From: Breviolum minutum Mf 1.05b.01
Taxonomy: Eukaryota; Sar; Dinophyceae; Suessiales; Symbiodiniaceae
Assembly: GCA_000507305.1 (NCBI GenBank)
Contig: DF239634.1
Location: 1,005-65,004 of the forward strand
Length of the DNA: 64,000 nt
Direction of reading: 5' to 3'
This document shows positions 54,661-64,000 of the stretch, piece by piece. How positions within the stretch are numbered: the first letter of the stretch is position 1; each line of letters opens with the position of its first letter. The notes beneath the pieces were generated by a model. That model was given only the letters and a program-made list of their open reading frames with translations. It had not been told where the DNA came from and searched no databases. Both the position numbers and the translations under genes were made by a program.

Positions 54661-55678
54661 TCAGTTAAACATGGATGTATCTCCAATAGTAGTTTCCTTC
54701 CCAAATCAGCAGCACTTTTACCTTTCCAACTGAGGTGCATATGAAGGAACCATGATGGTTAATATTCCCTAACACTAAGATAGCCCCGAAAAAAGTAGGT
54801 CATCCCTTTTGGGATAGTAGTCTTCCAACCATCTATTGTCAGGTGCGAGCTGTTTGTTTCAGGGATGGTTAATATTGCCCTCCCCAAAGCTGTTTCACCT
54901 GGAAGTTGCTGAGCTTCCCCAACCTTTCAAAAGGCAAGCGAGCCAGGGTACACTCCAGCGCAGCCCCATGGGTTGTTGGTCCGTAAACAACCGGGGGCCC
55001 CCTATGGTTTGATGGATCTTTGATGTGATGATTCTTCGGAAAGAAACAACTTTTTGGGGTCCGGAGAAGAATAACAAACAACTGGACAAAAATGCTGAAA
55101 AAAAAAGTGGCTCCCCCCTGAGTTTTTTTTTGGACTTTGTGGTCCAGAATGAAGGCATGTCATGTCATGAATGTCATGCAGCTCGTCGTCAATCGTTGAT
55201 CATCTTTGCTCAAACCTGCCAGCTCTTAGAACGATGTTTCCTTTTCACTTCTAGATATGATATCACTAAAAATTCCACCCGGAAAATTGTCCAATGATAT
55301 GTTTTTGACAACAAGATCTAGGTAGTTGGTACAACCCCGGTATGAAGTACGGTATGTAATGGTAGGCAAATGTTGCTTAGAAAAAGGAATTTTCCACAAT
55401 GGAAGTAGATTGATCGAATGGATGGGGCATGGATTACCGATAGTGAATATTTTCAGACGCTCTAGACTCTAGGTGGCCTATCCAGCATTTCTATCATCAT
55501 CAAAAACACTGCTCAGATTCTTGTTGCGAAACTTTTTGGCATGACTTGAGCCTATAAATGTCTTCGCCAAATGCAGCTTCTGCCCTGCCAACCAACCAGT
55601 CAGACATGGTTCATGAGCACATCAAAGGCATGCGGGCAATTTGCTCAAAAAGTCCTGGGTAGGTCCGACCCCGATTAC

Positions 55679-55785
55679 TTGGGTGGGGGTCAATGAAGTT
55701 CATTGCCGCTGCCTTATTCATGACAAAAGTTTGGATAGCCACATAGTTCAGCCACTTCAGGTAGCGCAATACTTTCTCATAATAC
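55679..55785 (-). CDS. Candidate coding exon (unknown protein)
   Basis: Acceptor GTGTGGGAG, donor CACCCAA|GTAATC. It encodes YYEKVLRYLKWLNYVAIQTF then VMNKAAAMNFIDPHP, with one extra base at each end. It is a convincing coding segment but I do not recognise the family. It is the host exon nearest the retrotransposon on its right side. Confidence 0.6.
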
Positions 55786-56035
55786 CTCCCACACATCTCC
55801 TAAAAACACTAAACACTAAACACCAACAAAACACCATCCAAAGTGCTATACAAACTACATCACATGTTTTCTCCAGCAAACTGGGCCACACCCCACTATT
55901 TTTCGAGCTTGCTTCATAACATCCCGTCGGATCGTGACTTGATGTGACGTATCATCCTCCTCCGCTTCGAGATCTCTCAGATTCCCCGTAAGGGCTGCAA
56001 ATCGACGGGAAGTGCTTGGTCAATGTGCCATGTGC

Positions 56036-56188
56036 TCAGACCACCCAGGCCTTGTCCAATTTCCTTCGCAAACCGGTCGACGGTGTCCGAGCAAAATATT
56101 CCATCCACGGCTCCGAAGGCCTTCGAAGACACGACTCGTGGATGTTCCGGGGACCACTTCGCAACTCGATCTCAATGAATCCAATGTC
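56036..56188 (-). CDS. Candidate terminal exon (stop TGA)
   Basis: After the acceptor TTTACATCCAG, about 50 codons begin DIGFIEIELRSGPRNIHESC and end LRRKLDKAWVV, then TGA. On the plus strand 55992-56193 is also open (LQIDGKCLVNVPCAQTTQAL and on, with a possible donor GGAT|GTAAAT). I prefer the minus strand because the neighbouring exons are on it. Confidence 0.45.
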   Translation of the reverse strand, partial: DIGFIEIELRSGPRNIHESCLRRPSEPWMEYFARTPSTGLRRKLDKAWVV

Positions 56189-56909
56189 CTGGATGTAAAT
56201 ACCTGCGGTCCAATCTGGTGAAAGTCGTGGTGGGTTTTCGGGATGATGGGTGAAGACTGGGTGCAGGGTCAATGACCATTGAAACCTGCAAATTAATAAG
56301 CATCCAAATATCAATAAGACCAAGAATAGTTGCTGCCATCGCCACTTTTTTTGAGGCTTTAGCCATCTTTGATTTCCAGTTTATCCCATTCTTCACCACA
56401 AGTTGTTTCATGTAAAAAGGTGGGTACAAAAAGGCTGCAACTGGTTTTCTGGACCATCAACAATAATGATGCGGTAAGGGCACCTCTTTGTTCACATACG
56501 TCGACTACAACTTAAATTTGTACAAACTCTCCCAATCACATCAAAGAAGAGTGAGAGACTCCAAGAAGCCACCGCCTTTACGGGTAGGACATGACTGAGC
56601 ACTGTTATCTGGCAAAGGTTTAGCAAAAAACAATTTTTGTTGTTTCAAACGTCACACATACTCCACCATTCTATCACTGGATTTCATCTTAACAATGTTT
56701 TGCCTTCAAATAACTGCAAAACACTGTGCTACAAGGTTGAGAAATTACCGTAATGTATGTAAATATATGTAACAATATGAGCAGTTGATAGGAATCATTT
56801 TGAATTGTTCCCCCTCCAAGGATTCCAGTGGAAAGTGAAGGTTAACCTCAGGATTCCCTAAACCTAAAACAAAATGGCTGGGATTTCGCACAAGAACTCG
56901 TCATCTTTC

Positions 56910-57022
56910 AGGGGTCATTTTTTTTCAACGACAATCCAAACAATGCACTAAGTCACTAAGTGTAAATTCTTCAAAAATTACCATAGATGTGTGCATTGTT
57001 TGACTCCCCCTAAAAACGGGTT
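56910..57022. repeat. MITE-like repeat, family D
   Basis: 'ttcaggggtcatttttttt', 'aatccaaacaatgcacta', 'attcttcaaaaattacc' and 'tgcattgtttgactccccc'. Confidence 0.65.
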
Positions 57023-57254
57023 ACTTCATGATCCCTGTCTTTCCATTTAAATGTATGAACAATTCCCCGAGCCTGGGTAAATGGCGGGCTCGCTTCTCCA
57101 AGTCATGCAAAATGGCCTTGTAAGGCCTCATGTTCATGCCGCTTGGAAAGATATCTTTCCAACAAAAGATTCCAGAAGGTTGGGGGTTGGGTTAGAGTAC
57201 TCAAAATATTTGGGTTGGCCCCCCCTCCCAGGATGACATTCCAATATTTCCAAT

Positions 57255-57325
57255 ATACTGATTGGTTCATAGGGATCCTTATCATTCCTTGTAAAATAAT
57301 CCCTCTATAACTGGGTAGAATGAAT
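57255..57325. repeat. MITE-like repeat, family F
   Basis: 'tactgattggttcataggga', 'tccttatcattccttg', 'taatccctctataactgggt'. Confidence 0.55.
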
Positions 57326-58517
57326 CCCCTACTCCTGGGAAAGGAAGACAACGCTTTTGTTTTTGAAATGGTCCCTTTGCAGGGGGATATTCGTTCATTT
57401 TGGGGGGGAAACTCCAAAACATCCCACAAGGTTCGGGTATTCAAAAGTAGGACGACGACTGCGTTTGTTTTTTAAAGGTTTAGGGAAATCCGGAATTAAC
57501 ACCTTTGTTTGTCACTACAATCCTCATTAAAGGGTAGATTTCAGTTGGATTACTCAAAAGAGAACGAAAGCTCTAAGTAAAATTAAAAGTTGACCCCGGA
57601 CTTGTTGTTTGAGGTCACTTCCATGTTTCGAGATCACCTGCTAGCAATGAATCGTCTGATGACCTAAAGAAAAATCTCGCACACAAAAATCGTCATTTTG
57701 AGAAACGAACCCCTTACCTCCTCTCCAAAATGGAGAGTAAAGATAGCAATAAATCTTCGGGGTAAAAAAATCACCGTTTTTTTCTTGAGAAATTGATGCA
57801 GCCATTTTTTGGGGGAAGAAAACCAACTGAGATATAGATAGAAATGTCCCAAAATATCATCGTAAAATAAACATCACCCCTCAACAACTCACTCCAGGTT
57901 CTTTTGGGGGTGAGGATGTTTCCAAAAGATCGTCCAATTTTTTCCTGCACAAAACACCTCTCACACCCCCAACTCCATCACCACCTCCCGGGCAAAATCT
58001 TCAGCTCCGTACGAGCAAGGTCCATCAAGAATATAGAAATTGAACCAACATGCATGTGCATCGACACGTTTCCTTAGGACGGAAAAATGGAATTCCGAAA
58101 CCATCCAAGAAATGGTGTTCGAAGGGAAAATGTGGGAAATTGGTTAAACCTGGCAGTTTGTTCCCCTATAAAAACAACCCATATACAGTAGGTATAATGG
58201 TTACATGGTATACGGTCTTAGCGGAGCCGTTTTGTTGGCGGAGCAGCACATGGTTTTGCAAAAAAACATCTGAGAAATTACAACAGTGACCATAGTGACC
58301 GCTTGAGGAATGCAAAATCTAAACATCTATAATAAGTTAAAGCCTGAAAACACCAAACACCTCAAGAAGCTTAAACACAAAGAATAAAAATAAAAACCGT
58401 CAGCCTGCAAAAACAAAAACAACACCAGAGACCTTAAATGGTTAGTTGTAGGTTGAAAAACAAATCTTCCATTGCTTATATTTCCCATTGTCATGGTGTG
58501 CTTTTCCAATGTCAATG

Positions 58518-58614
58518 CCCATAGGATCCATGGGACTGGTATAATTTCGCTACATTTACCATAGAAATCAACCATTCATGTAGGTAAATATACCAGTCCC
58601 ATGGATCCTATGGG
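58518..58614. repeat. Inverted-repeat element, perfect 26-bp arms
   Basis: The left arm starts CCCATAGGATCCATGGGACT and continues GGTATA. Positions 58589-58614 are its exact reverse complement. A related half-copy lies near 62370-62425 ('catagaaatcaaccattcat', 'taggtaaatata'). Confidence 0.85.
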
Positions 58615-58790
58615 AATGTTACCCTCTGGTAAACTAACATAGCTGGCTGGAAAACCACCATTTTTAATAGGAGATACATCTTCAGATGCTGGATTTCCCA
58701 TCTTAGCTAGGTTAGTTGATCCCGGAGTGTAATTTTTTGTGGTGCCCCACCTCCAAAAAACCTAAAAACCCTCCCTTAGGCTTCCCTCAC

Positions 58791-58831
58791 TTCATCTCCT
58801 CCACCAACTCCCGGCGGTTCAAAACCAAGTC
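58791..58831 (-). CDS. Candidate coding exon (unknown protein)
   Basis: Acceptor GCAAATCCAG, donor GAGATGAA|GTGAGG. It encodes DLVLNRRELVEEM plus two bases and follows the exon at 59344-59276 in phase 0. Confidence 0.5.
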
Positions 58832-59026
58832 CTGGATTTGCAGGAGAAGAAACCAACAGCAGTGGAGACAAAATCCAGGAAGGGAAAATCCACTCCCTTG
58901 GGGGGTCATGGGGTGGGACCTTATGATGTTTATCCTCGCGACTTTTTGAGGGAAAAAAACGTCATTTTCCCTGAAAATTTAATAAAATTTGTGGGAATGT
59001 CCCGCTGAAAATTCAGGTAATTGCCA

Positions 59027-59134
59027 GGTGATTCAAGCCGTGACCTTTTTGTCTCCCAGTTGGAGGTGACGATTGTAGCCTTTATGAAAGGGTCACGTTT
59101 TCACCATCCCAAAAAGCTCACGGCTTGAATCACC
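59027..59134. repeat. Inverted-repeat element, perfect 17-bp arms
   Basis: GGTGATTCAAGCCGTGA at the left and its exact complement at 59118-59134. It lies between two candidate exons. Confidence 0.75.
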
Positions 59135-59275
59135 CGGGTGGACAGTGGACAGTATCATCGCAAAAGGTGGCAAAAAAATAAATTTGATTCGTTGATTCCT
59201 TGGGTTGATTTCTTTGTTGGTCAGATGTTTTCCTATTTTGGGTGATTCTGGGCAATTTGATGAGAAGTCCTCAAC

Positions 59276-59344
59276 CTGAATCTTTCGGGCATTCTCAAGT
59301 TGCCCCGGCGACCAAGAAGGATAAAAAGGCCCGACGTCTATTAG
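59276..59344 (-). CDS. Candidate coding exon (unknown protein)
   Basis: 23 codons between GGTTCCAG and AGATTCAG|GTTGAG, encoding LIDVGPFYPSWSPGQLENAR then KIQ. Phase 0 at both ends. Confidence 0.5.
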
Positions 59345-59489
59345 CTGGAACCCATGTTGTTTGTTAAAGAATGTTAAAGACATCCTCGAAGTTTCCATAA
59401 TGTTCCGCGGTTAGATTGGAGATAGGATCGAGCATTTTCACCAGAGATATGGAAAGATACAGTATCTTGGGATGTTACAATTATATAAG

Positions 59490-59615
59490 ATCATGGGAAT
59501 TTAAGGTTCCCCCCGAATGCCACGTCTCCCCTATTTTCTTAAGGGATTAATGAGGGCAGAAGGCCGGCTATCTCCTGGCAAAAGCCGTGGCATTGGGGTT
59601 GGTGGGCCCCTGGAA
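59490..59615. repeat. MITE-like repeat, family C, full-length
   Basis: Starts 'catgggaatttaaggttccc', carries 'cttaagggattaatgagggc', and ends 'gtggcattggggttggtggg' + 'cccctgg'. The ends are complementary. Confidence 0.65.
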
Positions 59616-60001
59616 AATATCAATGAATTGAAGGTCAAAAAGATTCAAAAAGGGTTTCTCTGTTAAATGAATGTGATACAGCTTTTTTGTTGCTATGCTC
59701 AAAGAGCACCTCAATAATACATCAAAAAATAAAAATCATATCATCTGTCAAATCGTGAACGATCTTCTCGGAAAAAAGTTATCATGATTCTTCATACCAC
59801 ACTTCTCGATAATGTCTCAAGAACTCGTTTGAACCTGAAGCTTGCAGCCTCGCTAGAATTCTCCAAACTTCATGATCCAACATGGTCTTTTTCTTGTTCT
59901 TGTGTCTTCAGGATCCGGTCTCAGAAATTCTACCCCAAAGTCTTCCTCCGAAAATCTCTCTCCTTCTCTCCGTGTGTGTCTGTGTGTGTGTGCGTCCAAA
60001 C

Positions 60002-60058
60002 TTTGTTCGTCGGCGTCGGCTCCTTGACATAAACGTACATCTCCAGCGAGACCGAATC
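60002..60058 (-). CDS. Candidate coding exon (unknown protein)
   Basis: 19 codons between GCCAACGCAG and AACAAA|GTTTGG. The frame with almost all G/C third positions gives DSVSLEMYVYVKEPTPTNK. The phase left by 60989-60857 would instead give FGLAGDVRLCQGADADEQ, so the frame is unresolved. Confidence 0.5.
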
Positions 60059-60856
60059 CTGCGTTGGCTTGTTTGTTTGTTTTGACATCAAGAAACAACA
60101 ACGAAAACCCGAGTTCTCAAGCCAAATGTTGGGTACAAACAGGTTTGAATGGTTGATTCAGAAATGTTCAAAAATGTCTCACAACTTGAAGAAATTTCAT
60201 TTCTCCCCCAAACAAAGGGGTGATAGCCATCCTTAACCATGTATGTCATGAAGTCTTTGCTCTGATTTCATACGGATTCAATGAATTCTTCCAAAAGGTT
60301 TATATATTGGTAAAGGTGACACACTTTGTGCAAACTCACCTTTGTCACCTACAAACTGACATAACTGACCATGCTGGAAGTGAACTTCAGGAAGCCCATT
60401 TCCAGTGTACCGAAAAAAACACACAACCAAAAATCCATCCCAAGTTTTTATCACCTGTCACGACCGGAGATTCCTGTGGCCAACGAACACTCAAAGAGGG
60501 CCAATCAATAAGCTCCTGGTGACCCCAACGCGTTGAGTGAATAACGGCTTTCGAAAAGGTCGTTTTATTGTTGGAACATCCAACTTTCCGAATCATCCAT
60601 ATTAGTGGTGTTGCACCTTTGTAGAGGTTACCATGGTGGGTATATGAATATATGTTAAATATTTTGAGATTTAGTATTTTTCAATCATTATTGATCACAA
60701 AGAAAGCCAATGGAGTCAAATTTCAGCAAATATATACCCATAGTATATCTTTCAAATGCCTTGTAGAATGCTTAAGTTCTCTGTTTTGCAATTCCCTATA
60801 ATTGGTCAACTTGCCGATCAACCCCTGCAACCACCGCGTTTGGGGACAGGCCCTAC

Positions 60857-60989
60857 CTGAAAGGGTAGCACATAGCGATCCGATAGAATCAAGGGGATGC
60901 AACCAGCGAAGAAACTTTCGTAGAGGTGATTCCTCATCGGGGGCCGGGCCGCCGAGAGGCTCAATGAAACGTGACACGGCAAGCCGTCC
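60857..60989 (-). CDS. Candidate coding exon (unknown protein)
   Basis: Acceptor TTGAATGAAG, donor CTTTCAG|GTAGGG (consensus). 44 codons beginning GRLAVSRFIEPLGGPAPDEE and ending DSIGSLCATLS. The best single-exon prediction in this array after PACRG, but no family is recognised. Confidence 0.6.
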
Positions 60990-62052
60990 CTTCATTCAAG
61001 AACTTCCAAAAAAAAACGATAACATCCTCATCTGCAAGATGAATGCCAGGATCTAAAGCTGCCAATATGTTCAGTATCGTTTTATCATGTTTTCGGATTT
61101 CATAGTTTTTTGTTGAGAACTGCCGCTGACACAAAGCAATGTAAACAAAATGCAAAAACTTAAGAGTTTCACAAATCTGTCACTAGAGTTTTATTGCCTG
61201 GCAGTTCTTTGTGACCTTTTTGGGATGGTCAAGCGACCATGTCAAAGGCTAGGTGACCTCCAAATAGGGCATAAAAAGGCCTCTTTGAATCACCTTATAT
61301 GTATAATATTAATTTACGGGTCAGGTCATATCCATATCTAGTTCAGTTGTTTTTTTTGCGGGATGTCTTTTTGGGCCACTACTGAACACCCACGTAGTCA
61401 TAAGCAAAAACAATTTAATGTTACAATAAACAAATCGTTCTTACCGCACTTGTCGTCATCTAGGGCTCATTGTTACCCTAACCCGATGGACTTCATCCCC
61501 ATCCCCAACAAATCATTATCTATCTGTGGGACAGGGATATACACACCCACTGATCCCAACTGAATCCAAAGAACGATAAACACCCTTTTCAAACAACGCT
61601 TTAAAAAAAACTCCTGAAGTTTAACATGACATCGCCCCTGAAAAAAATGGTGACACAGGGAAGACCAGCCTTTTTCGAATTTGGAGGGCTCAGCGACTTT
61701 TTACGGGAGTAGCTGCATGTTAAACTCCAGGTGGTGTAACCAACTTCTTCAATCTCTGCATTCCAAACCCAATCCCTCCAGCCATTGGGCATCCCGGACG
61801 TCCAACTTGATGTTCCCTCAGGCACTAAGCAGAAGTGACTGCTGCCTCAATATCAGAGTTGGGGAAGGTAAAAGTGACTTGGGGGACAAAGGGGGGAACC
61901 CTGGAGGTCTTTGGTGAGTCTTCATGGAATGGTATGTGTATATTATGCATATAAATATAATATATCATGTATGATATACGTCACCATGCATGTATCCACT
62001 GCTTCTTTCCCTCTTTCCCTTCATCTTCCAAATCTTCCCAAAATGTTTCAGC

Positions 62053-62144
62053 CTCAAGTCTCCAAGCGTCCCTTCAAAGGTCTGTTGGGTCGTTGGGTCC
62101 TCCCTGCCCATGACTTCAAAGTACTCCTCGATGAAGCCACCAAC
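62053..62144 (-). CDS. Candidate coding exon (unknown protein)
   Basis: Acceptor GTCCAAAAG, possible GC donor GACTTGAG|GCTGAA. It encodes VGGFIEEYFEVMGREDPTTQ then QTFEGTLGDL. Acidic and natural-looking, with good third-position G/C. Confidence 0.5.
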
Positions 62145-62174
62145 CTTTTGGACACAAAAGTTCCCCCACTTTTT

Positions 62175-62305
62175 GCCACGTGAAACCCCCCGTTACCCGA
62201 GCCGACCTTTTTGAAGGGTATTAACTTAACCACCAGGATCCCTTAAGAATCCCCTTAAAAAAGGCTTTATTTCTTGGGTTTCTTTTAGAGGTACCCACCT
62301 TAGAT
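62175..62305. repeat. MITE-like repeat, family C
   Basis: 'ttaaccaccaggatccctta', 'aaaaaaggctttatttcttg' and 'cccaccttagattctc' in the order of the 33118 copy. Confidence 0.55.
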
Positions 62306-62446
62306 TCTCAAAATGAAACAAAACAACTTTGAAAAAACACAAATAAATCGCATATTTAACTACATGTTCCACCCATAGAAATCAACCATTCATAGATTAC
62401 TATAGGTAAATATACCCATCCCATGTTTTTTCTTACAAAAAAAAAC

Positions 62447-62515
62447 TGGGCCCTCTGGACACTGACATCAGGAATCTGCTCGAATTGCAGCAAGGCTTTG
62501 CGCACCGAGACTTGC
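62447..62515 (-). CDS. Candidate coding exon (unknown protein)
   Basis: Acceptor CCCCGCAG, donor GGGCCCA|GTTTTT. It encodes QVSVRKALLQFEQIPDVSVQ then RA. Its leading G completes a Trp codon opened by the exon at 63237-63209. Confidence 0.5.
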
Positions 62516-62604
62516 CTGCGGGGGGGGGGGGGTGAACCGGCAAGATGGGTTGGGTTGCCCATGAAATCCGTCCAGTTGGCCAAACAAAAAAAAGGTCTCT
62601 AGGA

Positions 62605-62705
62605 TCTAGTTGGTGGTTTCAATCCGTTTGAAAAATATACATCAAATTGGATCATCTACCCAGGTATAGTAGGGGTGAAAATAACAAAAATATTGGTTGT
62701 AGGGG
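62605..62705. repeat. MITE-like repeat, family E
   Basis: 'agttggtggtttcaatccg', 'gaaaaatatacatcaaattg', 'gatcatctacccaggtat' and 'aggggtgaaaataac'. Confidence 0.65.
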
Positions 62706-63208
62706 TATTTTCCATTGTCAATTGGTTGTTTTTTTTGGGGGAGGAGGTATATTTTTTGGTGTTTTTTTTTTGTGGGGAACGACATGGGAGGGGTATAGGA
62801 TGATCTACACCGCTGAAGTTAAACATGGTTCACCTGAAAATCAGCCCCTTGAAACGGAGATTCCGAACTTGGAAACCATCATTTTCAGGTTCCATGTTCA
62901 ACTTTGCGGGGGTATGTGAAGGATATCCCTACTACCAATGGACAAAGTTTGATCTTTGGACTTCCTAAAAGTGGAAAGTTGTGAACTTTCCGTGTGTTGA
63001 TGTTGATGAATGATTATCCATCATGCTTACTGGCCGTTGATGTGTCCAATCAAACATATGTTGATGTTGAGTTGAAATTATTGTGGCATCACTTAACGTC
63101 ACCAATTGATGAATGATTGATTAATGATTATTGATCGTTGTGTCTTTGCAATATCATGTTGGTACCAGTGGAAATTTCTCCCCAAAAAATCCACGCAATC
63201 GTCACCAC

Positions 63209-63237
63209 CAGGTAGACAAAACCGACTCATTTGCCAA
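63209..63237 (-). CDS. Candidate coding micro-exon
   Basis: 29 bp between CAGTTCCAG and CTACCTG|GTGGTG, encoding LANESVLST plus two bases. Phase-consistent with both neighbours. Confidence 0.4.
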
Positions 63238-63315
63238 CTGGAACTGGGACATGGGAGTACCCCAAGACATAAATTGTTTGATGGGATCATGGCACCCTGA
63301 TCTAATTTCTCTTAC

Positions 63316-63361
63316 ATCCATCGCAGGTTTCGGCTGGGTCCCACAGTCCAAAACAAAAACT
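63316..63361 (-). CDS. Candidate coding exon (unknown protein)
   Basis: Acceptor TACTTCACCAG, donor GCGATGGAT|GTAAGA. It encodes VFVLDCGTQPKPAMD after one leading base. The gene may extend beyond the right end of the window. Confidence 0.45.
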
Positions 63362-63369
63362 CTGGTGAA

Positions 63370-64000
63370 GTATCTGCAGCACATCCTTCCGTATAGAAAC
63401 AAGATTCACCCCCTTTGTTGTAGAAATTGTCCCGAAGAACGAGTTCAGCACGCATATGCTAAGTCTTAAAATGCCCCAAGTTTATTGGACAATGTGACAC
63501 TGCCAAATTGGTACACGTAGAATGGATGGCTACATCTATTCTCCCCAGTTTCTGCAAAAAATGTTTGGCAAAGTTTGCAATCCTCAAGAACCATCTAACA
63601 AACCATCTAAATCTAACAAACCACCCAACAAACCCATCTAACAAACCATCCATCAACAATTTCACCCACCATGTCATCCACCACTTCTTAGGGCTTCATC
63701 TTGAGACTCCCTGCTCATAATAATCATGGTTGACAGGCAAACGTCCATGAAAGTTGAACAAGAAACCTTAGTCGACAAACGGATGTCACACTATCAGTCT
63801 CTGGTGTTTGGGTGTTCACACCATTTGTGAGTACATTTTTTTACACAACCTTTTTTTGTCCGAAGAAGAGAAGACTAGGGAAACTACAAAATGCTGGGGA
63901 GACTTGTTTTTCGCCAATGGCCTTGCTTTATCATATTGGGCGAAAGCATCCACCCCTTCGATAGCTGCTTCCCAAATTCAGAACATGGGCCTGAAACATC
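63370..64000. other. Window end with no recognised gene
   Basis: Includes a small tandem repeat of 'aaccatctaa' and 'aaaccacccaac'-like words at 63590-63655. Nothing else is supported. Confidence 0.4.

Larger units (their letters stand above)
53758..55678. other. Stretch with no recognised gene
   Basis: Contains an inverted pair near 54246-54305 ('atggtttgggttggtggtgt' against 'ccaaaccaccaacccaaacc') and a family C copy near 54590. No exon could be supported. Confidence 0.4.
56189..58790. other. Intron-like stretch with repeats
   Basis: Holds family D (56910-57020) and family F (57255-57325) copies. A short coding-like minus-strand segment near 57965-58015 (EDFAREVVMELG, before GGG|GTGTGAG) lacks a clear acceptor. 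Confidence 0.4.

Noticed and set aside
1..64000. CRISPR arrays, bacterial operons, tRNA or rRNA genes
   Set aside because: No regularly spaced repeats, no ribosome-binding architecture and no tRNA or rRNA signatures seen. The window is eukaryotic nuclear DNA.

Overview
This window is nuclear DNA of a dinoflagellate. Four things point there. An exact copy of the 22-nt dinoflagellate spliced leader lies at 43413-43434. The host genes are cut into tiny exons, some with GC 5' splice sites. Host exons on the minus strand are rich in G/C at third codon positions. One split gene is clearly PACRG, a protein of the flagellar axoneme. The species cannot be named from the sequence.

Layout. 1-215 is extremely A/T rich. 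3587-12351 (minus) is a PACRG-like gene; eleven of its exons were found by joining conserved peptides across splice sites. From about 13.2 to 42.6 kb runs a long series of short, splice-bounded coding exons, all read on the minus strand. Several junctions keep reading phase (for example 32924 to 27910, and 39088 to 36127). They look like one or more large host genes that I cannot name. A second minus-strand series runs from 63361 down to 55679. The host genes therefore appear to form a head-to-tail array on one strand. Between exons the DNA is packed with short inverted-repeat (MITE-like) elements of at least six families, plus microsatellites.

The main feature is a 10.3-kb full-length non-LTR retrotransposon (43412-53712, plus strand, antisense to the host exons). 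Perfect 13-bp target-site duplications flank it, and it sits inside a MITE. It begins with the spliced leader, so the inserted copy was reverse-transcribed from a trans-spliced mRNA. ORF1 (1491 codons) carries a C5-cytosine DNA methyltransferase domain, a ubiquitin-like segment and a C-terminal coiled coil. ORF2 carries endonuclease-like (EEP), reverse transcriptase, zinc-knuckle and RNase H domains. The two ORFs are in the same frame and separated by a single TGA followed by CTA, a known leaky-stop context, and the frame stays open. A 2A-like NPGP motif lies just before the endonuclease domain. This suggests a polyprotein made by stop readthrough and then separated by ribosome skipping.

DNMT-bearing retrotransposons of dinoflagellates have been described in general terms (de Mendoza and colleagues, 2018, from memory). 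The combination seen here, of spliced-leader 5' end, clean TSD, UGA-CUA junction and NPGP motif, is what most deserves follow-up.
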